DNA of 64,000 nucleotides from Leptasterias polaris (GCA_037783415.1 JAZGTN010000180.1:248001-312000); one strand, 5' to 3'. Positions 37,101-46,290 are shown, numbered from the stretch's first letter. The notes: generated by a model not told the origin, from the sequence alone. Numbers and translations are program-made.

Positions 37101-37128
37101 GGCTGTCCCACAATAGTTTCCAAGCCAT
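22166..37128 (-). CDS. CYP46A1: Cytochrome P450, CYP46A1-like (cholesterol 24-hydroxylase type), complete, 13 exons
   Basis: Haem monooxygenase anchored in the endoplasmic reticulum; vertebrate CYP46A1 hydroxylates cholesterol at C24, but the substrate here is inferred. Exons in coding order: 37128-36983, 33969-33892, 32910-32829, 31678-31518, 30051-29913, 29280-29179, 28803-28569, 27356-27284, 26882-26798, 25447-25337, 24696-24605, 22645-22579, 22309-22166. All phases match and total 1515 bases (504 aa; the human enzyme has 500). Motifs in order: N-terminal membrane anchor (MTVVLTMSVLLVCAFVILAL), PGPPRKDFFTGHV, SLMETFNE-like LKTLMGTFNESV, I-helix FFIAGQETTATLM, ExxR in KETLR, YVMGRNQKYFKDPLAFDPDR, and haem loop FPFSMGVRSCIGQQFA with the axial Cys. 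No lesion seen. Introns are large and host several transposons. Confidence 0.96.
22944..24057. mobile_element. Possible non-autonomous element with internal GTCCCGTCAGTCAC motifs
   Basis: The left end GGCTAACTCCA (about 22948) and right end TGGAGTTAGCC (about 24050) are inverted copies. Inside, GTCCCGTCAGTCAC or a one-base variant occurs at 23261, 23428, 23446, 23466 and 24034, and a shorter form near 23856. It lies within the last-but-one intron region of the P450 gene. Boundaries are tentative. Confidence 0.4.
24130..24435. repeat. Irregular short tandem repeat (ACCCTGATTGGAATGCCTG family)
   Basis: About 15 units of 16-20 bp built from GACCCTGATTGGAATGCCT and variants such as GACCCTGATTGTTTTCT. 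It is followed at about 24487-24510 by an uninterrupted C tract. Frames on the minus strand (SNQGQ-like) are repeat artefacts. Confidence 0.85.
24890..25190. repeat. Dispersed repeat in P450 intron
   Basis: Contains CATTACACAACACACAGGA and CAAAGCAATAATGATCAAGT blocks also present, diverged, at 20560-20660 (CATTACACAACACACGGAAC). A two-copy dispersed family of unknown class. The neighbouring intron stretch 25450-26260 shows no recognised feature. Confidence 0.5.
26262..26685 (-). mobile_element. LINE ORF2 C-terminal fragment in P450 intron
   Basis: The minus-strand frame reads ISPHLCNLHWLPIPQRIIFK, then TPGYITDML, HLRSS and SFRTLLKAHLF, the end of a CR1/L2-like ORF2 protein. The region between MAPKCGTS and FLYRNASS is disturbed, so the copy is decayed. 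It is flanked at 26235-26250 by an (ATCA)n tract and GCGCC motif of the usual 3' tail. Same strand as the host gene. Confidence 0.78.
27625..28210. mobile_element. TTAA-flanked MITE, interrupted by a SINE
   Basis: Inverted ends TTAAAGGCACTGGACAC (27625) and its complement ending CAGTGCCTTTAA (28210), with TTAA at both borders as in piggyBac- or Kolobok-type insertions. Compared with the uninterrupted copy at 55899-56275, this copy carries an insertion at 27764-27963. It lies in the intron between P450 exons 28803-28569 and 27356-27284. Confidence 0.88.
27764..27963 (-). mobile_element. tRNA-derived SINE inserted in the MITE
   Basis: Flanked by the exact duplication GTAGTTTTTGA (27753-27763 and 27964-27974). 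The minus strand shows a tRNA-like head: A box TAGCTCAGTTGGTAGAGCGC and B box GGTTCAAATCCC (27848-27859). An AACAAAGAAAATTTGAC-type body follows. The anticodon arm is abnormal, so it is SINE, not a tRNA gene. Related copies lie at 28215-28440 and 46100-46290. Confidence 0.85.
28215..28440 (+). mobile_element. Second tRNA-SINE copy, diverged
   Basis: Shares ATCAAGTAATAAACCACAAG (28243) and TAGCTCATTCGGTAGAGCAC (28380) with the SINE just upstream, but the two halves are arranged differently. The tRNA-like part is on the plus strand and damaged. No clear target duplication. Confidence 0.6.
30586..31447. mobile_element. Non-autonomous hAT-like element, copy A
   Basis: Ends CAGGCGCGGATCCAGG and CCATGGATCCGCCCCTG-like complement form terminal inverted repeats. 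The 5-bp duplication GTTAT lies at 30581-30585 and 31448-31452. The interior has C and T tracts near 30625-30685 and repeated modules with GCTCAGAGC and GCCCCTCAAAA. Superfamily is inferred from the CAGGGGCGGATCC terminus; 5 bp is shorter than the usual 8-bp hAT duplication. It lies in a P450 intron and is inverted relative to copy B at 44605-45647. Confidence 0.82.
32040..32545 (+). mobile_element. 5'-truncated copy of the GTGCAAGTCTCGCGCG MITE
   Basis: Aligns block by block with 62460-62975: ACTCTGGGACAAGGATGCTT, then CATATACTGCAATGAAAAGG, then GAAGCTGAGGTCAAGTTTTC, then ending in GTGAGACTTGCATTCC. The left terminus is missing and the right terminus is eroded. An expanded ACATGT microsatellite at 32411-32437 is specific to this copy. 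Confidence 0.75.
33090..33452. mobile_element. TTAA-flanked MITE, second family
   Basis: Inverted ends TTAAAGGTATTATACAGGAT and a complement ending TGTACAGGGCCTTTAA, with TTAA at both borders. The centre has the palindrome TATCGCGCGCGATA (33278-33291). Length 363 bp, no coding content. It shares the TTAAAGG ... CCTTTAA ends with the 27625 family but the interiors differ except for an ATTTGAGCTCAATTGGTCAT-like block. Probably related families. Confidence 0.75.
34175..36569 (-). mobile_element. MITE copy split by a nested LINE
   Basis: 34175-34342 matches the complement of about 62810-62980, and 36049-36569 matches the complement of about 62280-62810. Both terminal repeats are present (ATAGACTGTGCAAGTCTCGC at the left, GCGAGACTTGCACAGTCTAT at the right). 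The two halves join in register around the LINE at 34343-36048. About ten bases of the MITE after GTGATAAC are missing at the join. It lies in the first coding intron of the P450 gene. Confidence 0.9.
34343..36048 (+). mobile_element. 5'-truncated non-LTR retrotransposon (LINE)
   Basis: Open frame through 35582 encodes the C-terminal 400 or so residues of a reverse transcriptase: FIDLSKAFDSVNHAILL, GVPQGSILGPLLFIIYTSDL, catalytic FMYADDSTL, LGVIIDDTLRWGPHV, then the thumb and tail WNNLHVQL and FKSELRKTF. No endonuclease domain remains. A 3' UTR follows and ends in a (AAAT)n tail at 36030-36048. The frame is intact over its length, so this copy is young. CR1/L2/Rex-like by pattern; clade not certain. 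Confidence 0.92.
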
Positions 37129-38505
37129 TTTGACTTCTGAGTGGGGAGTCTTTAGAATACGTACTTACTGGTCAAAATAAAACTGCTGTTTGGTTTTATT
37201 CAAAAAGTAACAAATTACTAGCTTTGTACCTTGATCCAGAACAATACCGATGTATTCCAAAGTTTGACCAGATGTGTTTGCTTAAACGTCCTATATTGTT
37301 GATTTAATATTGATAGAGATTATGAAAGTTAGTTTAAAGGTCAGCATCAGATGGAGTTTGAATTGAACAATAACAGTCTGAGGAGCCGGTCTTTACTGCA
37401 TGTTAACAACCAGAATGATGGTGGGCCACTGTTAATGAATCAAGCCAAAGGTGACTTCCATTAATACATGTAGCTGCCAGCCACAAACCAGGGTTATTAC
37501 CATGCAGTACAAACTGGCTCCTTTAACAAAAACATTGGTAGAAATCCTCAGAATTTGTGATTTCCTTTCATCCTTATTCTTAGAGCTCTACTCATTCTTT
37601 AGGCTGATCAATTTTTGCATGGGACCTAATATCTCACACATATTTAACTATTGATGCATATTTTCATGAACCAGACTATATTTAAAAATTGACAGTACAA
37701 TAAAAAAAAAAATCTTGCCAATATTTAGCTTTTCAATTTCAAACAAAGTTCAGGATATTAACATCAAATATCATGTGAGAATGACATAAATACAATTTAC
37801 CTTGTCTTTGCATACAGTTGGCTGAGAACACAGTGGATGTTTGCTGTAGAGGTCACAATACCATTTTCATATTAACAACTGCAAGAAGTGAGTGTGATCG
37901 TGTTTTTTTATGAAGTAAGACAGTTGTCTCTTTTTCATGGTCCTATCTCTATGGTGTGACCAAATTCAAACTTTTACTGATATATATATATTTTTTCTTC
38001 TTTTTACTGCAGTTGTGGACTTTTTTGTGCAGTTGTGGACTTTGTGTTGGCAGAATTGGAAGAGCTCCACAGACTTATTCAATCTCAAACACAGGGTTAG
38101 TACATGTATTATTGCAGAATGGCTTCAAAGTTTCTGGACCTACATGTACCAACAGACCTATCTGTTTGTTTTGTTTGTTTGTTTTTTTATTTCCATTCAT
38201 ACTTTCATACATACAGATAAAAAATGATCAACGATCAATGCTATTATGTAAAAAAAAAAATAAATTAGAAAACAATACAGTACAGTATGAATGGGGGTGA
38301 CATCCAGAGGACTGGCCTTCTGTAGTGGAGCACCTGGGACTGCAGTTAAATTAAACAATTTAGGAAAATACAAACAATGAGTTTCCTGGTTGAGTTATAA
38401 ATGTAGGAAGTTCAAAAAAAAAATATATATATATGTGAGCACATTAAACGTACTAAAATAAACATGCAGAAAATAGAATAGAAAAAGGTAACTATTGTCT
38501 TGCTG
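37129..38505. other. Region upstream of the P450 gene, no gene recognised
   Basis: P450 5' UTR/promoter must begin here. No TATA box or initiator was assigned with confidence. A direct duplication of GCAGTTGTGGACTTT lies at 38010-38042. Otherwise AT-rich sequence without exons. Confidence 0.35.
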
Positions 38506-38509
38506 AATG

Positions 38510-39350
38510 AAGGCATGAGTAGCAGTTGAAATTTGAACAAGAAAAATCATTGTACTTATCTAAATAGAATTCCTTGAGATGTTTAACAAAGAGCTTTTTG
38601 GATGAATTAACCAGAAGAAGTCTAAGGTGATCAGGAAGACCATTAACAACTTTGGGCAAAATGTTAGGATAATTACCTGAATTTACTACTACAATGAATA
38701 CAATGACTTTGTCTCGTTAGAATAATGGTACAAGTCCTGGTTTAGTGGGAAAAAAGACTGATGGCTTAAATTCTCAGGAAGTGATTTGTGAAAGTAATCG
38801 TAATAATGGGTAACAATGTGAACATTAAGTACATCACCAAACTTAAGAATTCTAAATTTATTACAAAGTGGAGTGGTATGCGCATTGTATTTAGCATGAC
38901 AGGCATTCCTTATACATTTCTTTTGTAGTGTAACAAGATGCCAAATAAAGAAGGATATACCTTATACATGCCACCCCAGGCCAAAACACCATAATTTAGA
39001 TAAGAATTAACCAATGAATTATAAATCAACAAGCTGTCTTTAATCCTCAACAAGTTCTTTGTTCTATTAAGGATGTAGTTAGCTTTGGAAATCTTATTAC
39101 ATACTGACGAGATTTGTTCCTTCCAAAGCATATTTTTGTCCGTTTCCAATCCCAAAAACCTAGTACAAGAAGCCTTTTTGAGAATACAATTTTCTAAACA
39201 TAACGTAACATTAGGCAAAAAAAATTCCTTTTGCTTAGATGAATAACAAATATAGTAAGTTTTATCAGGATGAACCATTAACCTGTTGGCCCTAAACCAA
39301 TCTTGAATAATCAATAAATCTGTATTTACATCAGTGGCTAAGGTTAATAA
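38510..39350 (-). mobile_element. LINE fragment: RT thumb and C-terminus, frameshifted
   Basis: The minus-strand frame 39314-38910 reads DWFRANRLMVHPDKTYY, then LGLETDKNMLWKEQI and YNSLVNSYLNYGVLAWGG. Past a frameshift near 38935 it continues as KKCIRNACHAKYNAHTTPL. The end has LPDHLRLLL and KHLKEFYLDKYN near 38520-38640. It is a different LINE from that at 34343, with lesions showing it is dead. It abuts the tyrosine-recombinase element. Confidence 0.8.
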
Positions 39351-39364
39351 ATCTCCACCCTGGT

Positions 39365-40101
39365 TTCTACATATGTGGCGGGGGCTACTTTCACAAACTC
39401 CATGGTTGGCCAGATCCTACTAGGGATTTTTGGGTGTCCAAGCCACTTGAAGGTTGTAAGAGGGACCGTCCGACAACTGATGGTCGGATGCCAATAACCC
39501 TGACAATTTTAGGTCAAATGTTGAAGGCTTTACCCGATGTTTGTTCATCCCAGTACGAATGTTCATTGTTCAGGGCAGTGTTGCTGTGTGCATTTTTTGG
39601 CTTTATGAGAATTGGGGAATTTACGGCACATACAATACAGAACGTCCAAGCCTCCCTCTTGCACATTTCTGACATTGAATTTTGTAATCTGGGTACCTCA
39701 CAGGCATCAGTTTTAATTTCCTTTCGTCAGTCCAAAACTAATCAGTCTGGCCGGCTCAGACAATCCGTTTAGCTAGATCACAGGACGAGGCATTGTGCCC
39801 AGTAAAAGCTTTACATAATTTTATTATTGTTCGCCCACCGGGGCAGGGCCCTTTGTTTCGCCACTTTGACAAGAGTCCATTGTCACGTTATCAGTTTAAC
39901 ACGCTTCTAAAAAAGGTGCTCTCACTTTGTGGCCTGCAAGGGTTTAATTATCGGGCTCATTCTTTCCGCATTGGTGCAGCCACTGCAGCATTTGATTTAG
40001 GGGTGCCAAAGGATAACATACAGCAAATGGGTCGCTGGCGTTCCGAGGCAGTTTTTTCATATATCCGGCCTGTACAGGCTTCAGTCATGCCAGGTGTTTA
40101 G
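39365..40101 (+). pseudogene. Tyrosine recombinase (Ngaro/DIRS-like retroelement), frameshifted
   Basis: Reads HKLHGWPDPTRDFWVSK, then LLCAFFGFMRIGEFT (first catalytic Arg). A frameshift lies between 39772 and 39793 (QSGRLRQSV stops early). The second frame continues CPVKALHNF, YRAHSFRIGAATAA (His-x-x-Arg box) and MGRWRSEAVFSYIRP with the nucleophile Tyr. The Arg, His-x-x-Arg and Tyr set defines the phage-integrase fold. In animals this form is typical of YR retrotransposons. The RT part of such an element was not found here. Shift at about 39770 makes it inactive as read. Confidence 0.85.
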
Positions 40102-40145
40102 GTTCACAATATTATTTATTTCACTTCCTATTTTACTGAATGCAG
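40094..40145 (+). other. Possible 52-bp intron between recombinase and hydrolase
   Basis: The recombinase stop (TAG 40099-40101) lies inside a segment with GT at 40094 and ACTGAATGCAG at its end. Removing it joins MPG in frame to PIWIIGDSLVKG. This is seen in the sequence; splicing is inferred. Confidence 0.4.
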
Positions 40146-40755
40146 GTCCTATCTGGATCATTGGTGATTCTCTTGTGAAGGGGGCTAAGAAGTCATTAAT
40201 TTTGACCTTGCATTTCCAGTCATTTGGAAAGGTCAGGGTGGGCCGTCAATCAATGATTTTCCTCAACTGTTAGCTGAAATAAATGACGGGCCTCCTGCAA
40301 TTATCATGGTTCATATTGGAACCAATGATTTAGTTCCAATCCAATGGATTCCTTTAGTTTGCGACAGCGTATTGTTTTATTTCTGACCGAATGCAAAATG
40401 CAGTTCCCTAAGGCAACAATAGTTTGGTCTGACATTTTACCTCGGGTATTTTACTTTGGGGCAGGGCCACAGGCGTCTATGGAAAAGAAGCGTCGCTCAA
40501 TTAATAATTGGGCCCGAGCAAAAAGTCATAAGTGGGGAGGCCATGTTATGCACCATCCACAGTTTCATTGGACGAAAACCTCCCTTTATAGGTTTGATGG
40601 GTTACACTTGTCTCCGGAGGGGGATAACCTCTTTAGATCCAATTTGGTGTCATGCATTCATTGTCATTGCGCGTTTGGCATTTTTGGGCGGGAAATTTGT
40701 CAGACACAGGATCAATTTCGATGGTGGTATCATAACGGTTATTTTGTTTAGGTAA
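40146..40755 (+). pseudogene. SGNH-hydrolase domain of the same element, with two frameshifts
   Basis: Block I is IWIIGDSLVKGAKK (Ser nucleophile in GDS). A frame change is needed near 40210-40220 to read INDFPQLLAEINDGPP and block III VHIGTNDL. Another is needed near 40340 for FLTECKMQFPKATIVWSDIL, ending in block V DGLHLSPEGDNLF (Asp and His). SGNH hydrolase ORFs accompany tyrosine recombinases in some Ngaro retrotransposons (established for animal Ngaro elements). The order here fits that. The region to about 40760 ends the frame. Confidence 0.8.
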
Positions 40756-41145
40756 TTTAACCTAATTTTACTTTTAGGTATTACATACATGTACTTGTCA
40801 GGCAACTAAGTTTACAGTTAATAGCCTTTGGCGCCCTGTGATGTTTACCAGGGGTCATCCCGACCGTATGTACAAGCGGTGGGCCTTTCTGGCTTTATTG
40901 TGTAAAATTGTATTATTGTGCTTTATCAATCATTGCAGGCTTTTGGAATTGATATTGAAATAATTTTTTCATTTGATATTTTATTGGCCTGGTTTGCCCA
41001 AAGTCTTTATACACACATTTACGAATGTGTAGTTAATTCTTGTGTAAAAAAGTAGGCCTTACATGGCCTCAAATGGCTGGGTTCGGTTTGCTCAGCAATC
41101 TCATGTAGTTTGACATTTAGTCACGTTTCTACTTAAGTGTGTGGA

Positions 41146-41335
41146 ATGGGTCTGGTGTGCCCAACTTCCAAATGGGTCTGGTGTGCCCAACTTCCAAATG
41201 GGTCTGGTGTGCCCAACTTTCAAATGGGTCTGGTGTGCCCATGGGTCTGGTGTGCCCAACTTTCAAATGGGTCTGGTGTGCCCAATTTGTGGCTGGGTCT
41301 GGTGTGCCCAGGGGGTCTGGTGTGCCCCACTCAAA
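41146..41335. repeat. 26-bp tandem repeat (GGGTCTGGTGTGCCCAACTT)
   Basis: Seven to eight units, some shortened (for example ATGGGTCTGGTGTGCCC alone at about 41241). Open frames in all phases are artefacts of the repeat. Confidence 0.9.
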
Positions 41336-41474
41336 AATGTTTAATTTGCCGGTTTGCCCTGAATACAAAAGTATTGGTATCCGGTATGAAATTGTTTCTG
41401 GCTGAATCAAAATAAATTCAAGCTGTGGCATGAGGTCACAAACAAAATATTTTGTCTCCTGTGTCGTTTGTCTA

Positions 41475-41697
41475 AGAATAACTATAAATAGTAAACTTGC
41501 GGATACAACCATGTTTAAATCTATTTTGGGAGGAGTGTTGGCTCTTTTCAGAGCCGGTGTGGTCTCGACGTTTCGAACAGTATACTCTGCTCATTATCGA
41601 AAACGTCGAGACCACACCGGCTCTTTTCAGAGCCAACACTGCTCCCAAAAGAGATTTACACATGGTTGTACCCGCAAGTTCACTATTTATAGTTATT
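41475..41697. repeat. Near-perfect 220-bp palindrome with hammerhead-like core
   Basis: AGAATAACTATAAATAGTAA at the left returns inverted at the right. The arms stay matched through CAACCATGT, TTGGCTCTTTTCAGAGCC and GTGTGGTCTCGACG, with the centre near 41590. On the minus strand the centre reads GATAATGAGCAGAGTATACT then GTTCGAAACGTC. This resembles hammerhead ribozyme motifs (CTGATGA, stem, GAAA) carried by Penelope-like and retrozyme repeats, with the first box mutated. Confidence 0.75.
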
Positions 41698-41875
41698 CCT
41701 CATCTTCCACAACATGTAAAGCTTCAAACTCCACCTGCCCCTGGTTTAACGTTGGAAACAAATAGGGGCTTAATGAAATCATGGAGGTAGAAATACCTCC
41801 ATGATGAAATCAGTCAACAGACTGAAAGGTATTCAATGCATTCCCTTTTTAGGTTGTACTAGTCTAGAAATCAGT

Positions 41876-42530
41876 GATATGGCTAGACTTACTGATTTCA
41901 ATTAATGCTAGCATAGAATGCTATGGATAGACAGGACGTTGAACTCATTGATTGGCGTTATTCATAGTTGGTTATAAGCACAAAAAGTAGCTTAGCACAA
42001 AAAATATGCTTACTAGAATGAGGTTGTTGGCCCAAACACCATGTAACATGTTCCATTTGAGACTGGTAGCCTGCTCATTTCTGCTTAGCAATAAATTGTT
42101 AAGCAATATTTGTTGCAAATCTTTTGAACTGGGGGCCTAGTTGTCTTAGTTTACAGAAGTGAAGTAAATATTATTAAGCTTAAATCTTCAAATGCCTGTT
42201 AGCTCTTATATGGCTAGACTTACTGATTCCATTGCTAGCACAGAATGCTGTGGATAAACAGGACATTGAACTCATATTGATTGGCGTAATTCATAGAGTT
42301 GATTATAAGCACAAAAAGCAGCTAAGCACACAAAATATGCTTACCAGAATAAGGTTACCGGCCAAAACAACATGTAACATGTTTCATTTGTGACTGGTAG
42401 CCTGCTCATTTCTGCTTAGCAATATTTTTTGCTCATCTTTTTAATTGGGCCAAGTTGTCTTGAAGACGGTGAAGAAAAGTGAAGTAATTATTAGTAAGCT
42501 GAAATCTTCAAACGCCTGTTCTTCATTATA
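41876..42530. repeat. Tandem duplication of about 330 bp carrying MITE sequence
   Basis: ATGGCTAGACTTACTGATT starts a block at 41878 and again near 42210. Each is followed by GCATAGAATGCTATGGAT or GCACAGAATGCTGTGGAT, a TTGATTGGCGT block, and a TATAAGCACAAAAAG body of the 6668 MITE family. Divergence of several per cent suggests an older duplication. A third partial MITE copy lies at 42640-42820. Confidence 0.75.
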
Positions 42531-42829
42531 AGAGGACAATATTTCCTAAGTAACAGATTTGTGTCTTTTGGAGCTTGTTTGGATGTGGTATCAGGATTTG
42601 GAAGTTTTCCTGTTTATCTTAGTTACAGTTCTGTACTCACCAGGGCCCCCAATTTCATGAAGTTTTTAAGCACACAAATTTGCTTAGCACAGCAAAAACA
42701 GGTTACCTGCCAACATAAAGTTAACATTGTTGCGACTGGTGCCCTACTCATTTTTGGCTAAGCAAAGAAATTTTCCAAGCAGTATTTTCTGCAAAACAGT
42801 TTTATTAAACTGGGCCAAGCTTATCTTTA

Positions 42830-44600
42830 GATGAAGAGGAGGAAACAGTGATACTGCAAAGTATCAAATAGATTGTATTGGTTTGTGATGTACATGTATG
42901 GACTTGATTTTATTGTTTTGTGATGACCTGCAGATTACCGTAATTTCTGACTATCAAAGTTTTAAACAAAATCACTGCATCTTCTCTTCTGGTGCGCCTT
43001 ATCTGATTTCGATTGAGTTCATTGGGATACTATGTGAAATCTTACATTTATACTGCAAAAATGTTCATTTATGTCACCAGGGTAATTCTACATGTCACAT
43101 GTTTAAAAAATAAAACCTACTCCGCCAGTCACATTTTTGACAAAACTTACTGAAGAACGAAGTCACTGGCCATGCTGCTGCCCACAATACTAATAACAAT
43201 ACCGTTATAGAAGTGATGTTTTATTTGTGTCTGTGATTAAAAGCCAATGACTTGACTTTCCTTGAAAATGCAGATCATGAATCGTACCATACTGGCATAT
43301 GAGTTTGTAGTAGTTTTATCTACACTTTTACACAAAAAACCCACCAAGCAGACCGATGCAATTGCACAGGGGCAAGATCATTTTGTCACATGTGTATTAA
43401 TTATTTGTAATTGTGTGTCAAACTCTACCTTACAAACCAGCAGTGACGTCAATTGATCATACGCATATCATTATCATACATAAACAGTTTTTTACTTTCT
43501 ACTAAAAAAGCTGCGCAAAGCCATAATTTGCGATATCTTTTTGAAAATAAGAAAACATTTGCAGGGTAAATATGATCTCTTGATAATTAGTATTTGGTTA
43601 TATCACAAGAGAATGTCATGGCAAAGCTGTTTAGCTCATGGTACTCAAGTTTTAGTGGCTAAGTCATCAAATCCTGTAACACTTGCATCTGTCCGACAGA
43701 AAGACACAAATGACTTACCCACTTGATGTCAAATGAGATCTCTTTCAGCAACACTTTTTCAAATTGAGTAATGGCAGACACATATAGATGTTTCAGAACT
43801 GTTGCAGTCTGTTGACTGGTTGATGTATAATTAACCCCCAGACATTTCATTGTGTAATGTGTGTACAGGCATGCACATACAGTGCTTAACTTTGTTTTCT
43901 TTTTAGAAAGAGGGACAAAGGATTCTGGAGTTCATGCTTGAAATCTCCATTTTTATGGGGGGTAATGTGTAATTCCAGATTTCATACTTTCTTCCTTTTG
44001 TTGTACAAACAAGGAATACGAGAGATTGATAATCTGCTTCTATTGTTTATCATATTTAGCATATGCGAGGCAAGTCCAAGATTCCAGCTTAGCATGGCTT
44101 TGGCTTACGGCCAAGGGTGAACTTATTCATAGAAAATGAAAATTGAAAAAACCAAGTGCATTTTTCTCTTTTTATTCATCTAACAGGTGTGGTTTAGTGA
44201 ATAGATGTTTACAAGTAGCTTCTGTTTTTACAAGGGTTACCAAATCCCTGAAACAAGGAAGGTAGTGGTAGCACTTAGGGCAGTCAAGTACAACACTTCG
44301 TAGATTACATGATTTATCGTCTTTGGTCTGCATCCTAATGATGATATTACGTTAAGTCAACAGTTTACGGTATGAATTACTGAGTATATTATGGTAGGCT
44401 TCAGTAGGTATGTAAAGTGCTTACAGAGAAAGCAGAACTTGAATAGGAATTTTCTTAGTGCTTACAGAGAAAGCAGAACTTGAATTATAGGAATTTTCTT
44501 ATGAGCTTCAACTAAAGATTGTGTCCGATTTGTTTTGCAAATAGTATCTGTCACATTTTGAGTGTCGCCCTCTCAAGTTGTCTAAAACATTTTATTATTT
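42830..44600. other. Region without recognised gene
   Basis: A degraded tRNA-SINE piece (GAATGTCATGGCAAAGCTGT and GGCTAAGTCATCAAATCCTG) lies near 43610-43675. A 45-bp duplication of TGCTTACAGAGAAAGCAGAA lies at 44420-44500. Exons of the dynein gene seen at 45858 would be expected here but none was recognised. Confidence 0.4.
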
Positions 44601-44604
44601 CCAT

Positions 44605-45647
44605 CAGGGGCGGATCCAGGATTTTTTAAACCGGGGGGCACAACGGTGCAACCAGGATTTTGTATTAGAGGGTAGACAAAAAATGGGTGGGGTCCAGGGG
44701 CCGGCCTTACGAAGCCCCCGGTGGAGGTTCAGGGGGTGAAGCCCCCTGAAGCTCTGTGGTGTGAAAAACCAGGCCTCCATGAGCCTAAACAGAGAAATAG
44801 ACAAACTTTTATAGGAAATCAGATCCATATAAATCTTCTTAATTTACTGGAAAATTTTCTGTAACATCGATGGTGGGGGTCCAGGGGTGAAGCCCCGGTG
44901 GGGGTCCAGGGGCGAAGCCCCCGGAAGCTCTGAGCTTTTGGGGTTTTGAGGGGTGAAAAATCAAGCCTCCATGAGCCTAAAACAGAGAAATAGACACACT
45001 CTTATTGGAAATCAGATCCATATAAATCTTCTAAGTTTACTCTAAAAATGTCTGTATCATTGATGGTGGGGTCCAGGGGTGATGTCCCGGTAGGGGTCCA
45101 GGGGGCGAAGCCCCTGGCAGCTCTGAGCTTTTGGCACTTTGAGGGGTGAAAAATCAAGCCTCTGTGTGCCTGAAACCGAGAAATAGACACACTTTTTAAG
45201 CACTTCTTATCCATACCACTCTTCTAATTTTACTCAAAGAAAATTTTAATCTCACAAATCTCGCGTTTGGATCTGGTCGCTGCAATATCTGGTTTCATGT
45301 ATATTCATTCGAAAAATATAGTTCAAGCTTAGTGTAGTCTTTACACTTGAATGCCAGAACGACATGAAATATATTTTATAAATCAAGGACAAATTGGCAC
45401 GTCAGGTTTCAAACGCTTATGCTATCGTGCAAATCTAAGCAATTACAAGTGACATATCATGAAAGTTTCATTTTGGCAGAAAGAAACAAATTTAATAGGC
45501 AAAGGATGAAAAACAAATCCATCCTGCCGCTGGGGGAAAAGACACCACACACACACACTTATGGCAATTTATTATTATTATTTTTTTTCTTCAAATTTTA
45601 CCCGGGGGGTACGTGACCCCTGGCCCCCCTCCCCGGATCCGCGCCTG
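44605..45647. mobile_element. Non-autonomous hAT-like element, copy B
   Basis: Ends CAGGGGCGGATCCAGG and CGGATCCGCGCCTG, with the 5-bp duplication TCCAT at 44600-44604 and 45648-45652. The interior holds about three tandem modules of roughly 190 bp (GCTCTGAGCTTTTG, GAGGGGTGAAAAATCAAGCC, GAGAAATAGACACACT). Copy A at 30586 has fewer. A CCACACACACACAC tract (45546-45558) marks this copy. Confidence 0.85.
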
Positions 45648-45857
45648 TCCATGATGATGGTTGAGGACTAGCAATGGCTCAGGAGTTAACTTTCTTGGCT
45701 TTTGGAACAACAGTGTGAGTTCTTTGGAACAGTGAGGATTTTGTAAAAGAAAGTGTTGCATTGTTTTTCTAGGTTGTTAAAATGTATCTGATATAGATAT
45801 CCCAAACACAAGCACAAAGTAAGCAATGATCCCTTTATTGTATTTGTCTGTTTTTAG

Positions 45858-46017
45858 GTATCAGAGTAATTACACAGCTCGGACAGTGCTTAGTACCATC
45901 CTGAGTATTCAACCTAAAGATAGCGGTGGTAGTGGTGGAGAAACCAGAGAGGTTGTAGTACAGAGAATGGCTGATGATATGTTAGATAAACTACGTCAGG
46001 ATTACATAGCATATGAG
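45858..46017 (+). CDS. Dynein heavy chain, single exon
   Basis: Acceptor TGTTTTTAG and donor GAG/GTAATG enclose 160 bp read in phase 2 at the start and phase 0 at the end. The peptide has [35 protein letters not shown] and LRQDYIAYE. This matches the conserved AAA4-region segment of dynein heavy chains, where family members read 'NYTAR.VL.TI.SIQPK..' and 'GETRE..V...AD.ML.KLP.DY'. Whether axonemal or cytoplasmic cannot be settled from one exon. Neighbouring exons, which should begin with a V-[KR]-x-[KR]-L type sequence, were not found downstream. Confidence 0.8.
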
Positions 46018-46099
46018 GTAATGTCAACTCTCATTTCATTTAATATTCAGTGTTTGATATCAAAAGCATGACATATTACAGTTACTTGTTCAAAAATAT

Positions 46100-46290
46100 G
46101 ATTACAATTGTAACAAACCACAAACCCTCCCCCTGAACAATGATATTGACAAAATAAAGAGACCACCAACATTAAGGCTGGATAGCTCAGTTGGTAGAGC
46201 GCTGGCACGTTTCTGGAGGTCACAGGTTCAAATCCTGTTCTGCTCAGTTTTTCTTTGTTCAACCCAAAATTGAAATCAAACAGTGTATGA
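46100..46290 (+). mobile_element. tRNA-derived SINE in dynein intron
   Basis: CCACCAACATTAAGGCTGGA, A box TAGCTCAGTTGGTAGAGCGC (46182-46201) and B box GGTTCAAATCC (46225-46235), then TTTTCTTTGTTCAACCCAAA. Same family as 27764-27963, in plus orientation. Confidence 0.8.

Noticed and set aside
39434..40101. Host gene for a recombinase
   Set aside because: Frameshifted, flanked by a LINE remnant and followed by an SGNH domain, as in YR retroelements.
41129..41512. Open frames over the GGTCTGGTGTGCCC repeat
   Set aside because: All three plus frames and one minus frame are open only because of the 26-bp tandem units.
41472..41790. Two similar frames on opposite strands
   Set aside because: They are the two arms of one palindrome; no coding evidence.
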